Shown here in pieces: positions 62,625 to 64,000 of a stretch of 64,000 nt of DNA. Numbering within the stretch: the first letter of the stretch is position 1; each line of letters opens with the position of its first letter. Origin of the DNA: DATBGO01 sp050011895 (GTDB taxonomy: Bacteria; Actinomycetota; Actinomycetes; Streptosporangiales; Streptosporangiaceae). The stretch covers positions 62,001 through 126,000 of the forward strand of contig JBEKIF010000008.1 in NCBI GenBank assembly GCA_050011895.1. The letters are read 5' to 3'. A program made the position numbers and the translations under genes. Below the pieces are notes generated by a model. The model saw only the letters and a program-made list of their open reading frames with translations. It did not search any database and was not told where the DNA came from.

Positions 62625-64000
62625 CCGCCGATCCGCACCGGCCCCGCCCACTTGCCTCCGCCATGAAGCGAGGCCGACCAGAGCGCGCCACCCCTGCCCC
62701 GCCAGAAGACGTCAACGTTCCTCGCGTGGCCGCCGATGGCCACGACCGGCGCCGAGCCCAGCCTCCCCATCGACACCGGGGCAGGCGCCAGCCAGCCGGT
62801 TCGAGGCCGGTGGACGGCCAGCCAGAGCCTGCCATCCCGGCCCCGCCAGAAAACCCGGATCACGCCGGAGGCCGGGGCGACAGGGAATGGCGCCAGCGAG
62901 ACGCGGCCGCCCAGGTCCTGCGGAGCCGACCAGCGCCCGCCAGCGGACGCGGCGGCCAGCCAGAGGCCCGCATTGCCAGCGCCCCGCCAGAACACATCGA
63001 CCGCTCCATCCGGCTCGGGTGCCGCCGTCGGGGAGCCGCCGAGCCGCCGCGTTCCCAGCCGGGCCGGCTTGCTCCAGGCTGAGCCCTTGCTGGTCACCTG
63101 CCACAGCCGCTGGTCGGCGCCCTCCCAGAAGACTTCGATCCTGCCGGGCAGCGGTTCTACGGGCGAGGGGCTGCCAACCAGGCTGCCGCCCAGCCGCTGC
63201 GGACCGCTCCAGCCGCGGCCTGGCGTGAACCTGGCGTGCCAGAGCTGACGATCGGCGGATCCCGTCCAGAACACGTCGATCACGCCGTCGGGCCCCGCGA
63301 CGGCCGTGGGAGCTCCGCCGAGCGTGCCCATCCGCCGCAGCCGCACCTGCCCCCAGCCCTTTCGGGGGCGGTAGGCAGCCTGCCACAGGTCACCGTCTGT
63401 GCCCTGATAGAAGACCTCGAGCTGGCCTCCGCCAGGCCGCACCGCCGTCGGCCCTGAGCCGACTGACCCGCCCAGGTCGAGCGGCGCCGCCCAGCCCGCG
63501 CCTGGCTGGTACCTGGCCTGCCAGAGCCGGTCGCCGGCCCCTCGGTAGAAGACATCCACGATCCCGCCGCCGCCCCGCACGGACGGGGACGCTTCCGATG
63601 TGCCAGCGCCGTTGACCGCGCGCAGGCGCACGTTCAGGTAATCCTGGTCGATGTTGATCATGTCGCCGCCGAAGGACTGCGTGGTATTGCCGCTGTACTG
63701 GTGCAGCCGCCGGTGGCCGACCCACTCGCCGGGCCCGAAGACCGGGTCGACGGTGTCAGCGGATCCGTTCCATAGCGCGTCGTAGATGACATCGGGCATC
63801 GCGTAGGCGCCGGTGAAGTACTGCTGGGCGAGGTCGTCGATGCCGGACCCTGAGCTCGAGTACACGCCGGACGAGTAGCCCAGCTGATGGATCGTAACCG
63901 TCCAGGCCGACTCGAAGGTCAGCGCCGCCGTGGTCTGGCCGGGCGGATAGGCCTCCATGTCGTAATAGAGCGGCGTCCCCGGCCTGAATCCGAGCAGCTC
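62621..64000 (-). CDS. DUF1906 glycoside-hydrolase-like domain plus seven-blade beta-propeller, 5' end outside the window
   Basis: The frame enters from the right edge (ELLGFRPGTPLYYDMEAYPP) and runs to a TAG at 62621. The first 120 or so residues match DUF1906, the Rv2525c-like glycoside hydrolase-like TIM-barrel domain, with its acidic YYDMEAY and IDQDYLNV segments. After a short linker come seven repeats of about 45 residues, each with a core like VDVFWRGAGDRLWQA followed by GW-SxPxxLGG. Seven such repeats predict a PLL-like beta-propeller, a fold known in sugar-binding lectins. The first ATG in view (63958) is internal. The signal peptide, if any, lies outside the window. Confidence 0.86.
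   Translation of the reverse strand, partial: ELLGFRPGTPLYYDMEAYPPGQTTAALTFESAWTVTIHQLGYSSGVYSSSGSGIDDLAQQYFTGAYAMPDVIYDALWNGSADTVDPVFGPGEWVGHRRLHQYSGNTTQSFGGDMINIDQDYLNVRLRAVNGAGTSEASPSVRGGGGIVDVFYRGAGDRLWQARYQPGAGWAAPLDLGGSVGSGPTAVRPGGGQLEVFYQGTDGDLWQAAYRPRKGWGQVRLRRMGTLGGAPTAVAGPDGVIDVFWTGSADRQLWHARFTPGRGWSGPQRLGGSLVGSPSPVEPLPGRIEVFWEGADQRLWQVTSKGSAWSKPARLGTRRLGGSPTAAPEPDGAVDVFWRGAGNAGLWLAAASAGGRWSAPQDLGGRVSLAPFPVAPASGVIRVFWRGRDGRLWLAVHRPRTGWLAPAPVSMGRLGSAPVVAIGGHARNVDVFWRGRGGALWSASLHGGGKWAGPVRIGG

Overview
The window is very GC-rich (third codon positions almost all G or C), densely coded, and full of 1-4 bp stop/start overlaps. The gene families (a DUF397/DUF5753 regulator cluster, ClgR, a group II truncated globin, EttA, the dapA-RNase J-ftsK-rimO-pgsA-cinA-clgR chromosomal block) point to an actinobacterium, probably a soil actinomycete of the Streptomyces/Streptosporangiales type. 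I cannot name a genus. No rRNA, tRNA, CRISPR array, transposase or prophage was seen, so this looks like core chromosome with some locally rebuilt loci.

Layout. 1-1.6 kb: end of a uroporphyrinogen-III methyltransferase gene plus a CbiX-type chelatase. 1.6-12.3 kb: an acyl-CoA ligase, a DinB-like protein, the giant helicase Lhr, a secreted S53 protease, and a coupled pair of exported proteins. 12.7-17.7 kb: a cobalamin locus with two cobalamin riboswitches. The first controls a BluB-CobT fusion, a precorrin-2-dehydrogenase-domain/CobU fusion and CobS. The second controls a BtuF-like lipoprotein. 17.8-25.9 kb: a DUF2071 protein, an acyl-CoA carboxylase subunit, a lone M41-like protease, a three-domain PabB-PabC-PabA fusion, and an abaA/whiJ-type regulator cluster. 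26-37 kb: an Rrf2 regulator, then the conserved leftward block clgR, cinA, pgsA, rimO, rodZ-like, ftsK, RNase J, dapA. 37-41 kb: a di-iron ferritin-like protein, then a third cobalamin riboswitch, a relic of btuF, and btuC and btuD. 41-57 kb: an acyl-CoA dehydrogenase, an HNH nuclease, an S9 peptidase, a broken mscS, globin, EttA, aminopeptidase N, an SSB, an HtrA-like protease and two dynamin-like GTPases. 57.9-58.6 kb: cobH, standing alone. 58.9-64 kb: a sugar/lipid glycosylation region (epimerase, GT2, GtrA, SQD1-like synthase) and a DUF1906 plus seven-blade propeller protein that runs off the right edge.

B12 is the main theme. Genes for precorrin-2 formation, corrin rearrangement (cobH), lower-ligand synthesis, nucleotide-loop assembly and uptake are scattered through the window. 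Three cobalamin riboswitches all end in a hairpin that pairs with the Shine-Dalgarno sequence, which suggests control of translation. The uptake transporter is split: BtuF sits under one riboswitch and BtuCD under another. Between the BtuCD riboswitch and btuC lies a 77-codon open frame made of the first and last parts of btuF, which looks like the footprint of a duplication followed by an in-frame deletion.

A second theme is short tandem repeats of 10-27 bp. They occur inside protein linkers (CobU fusion, BtuC, S9 peptidase, HATPase, dynamin) and between genes (upstream of ettA, downstream of ssb, downstream of cobH).
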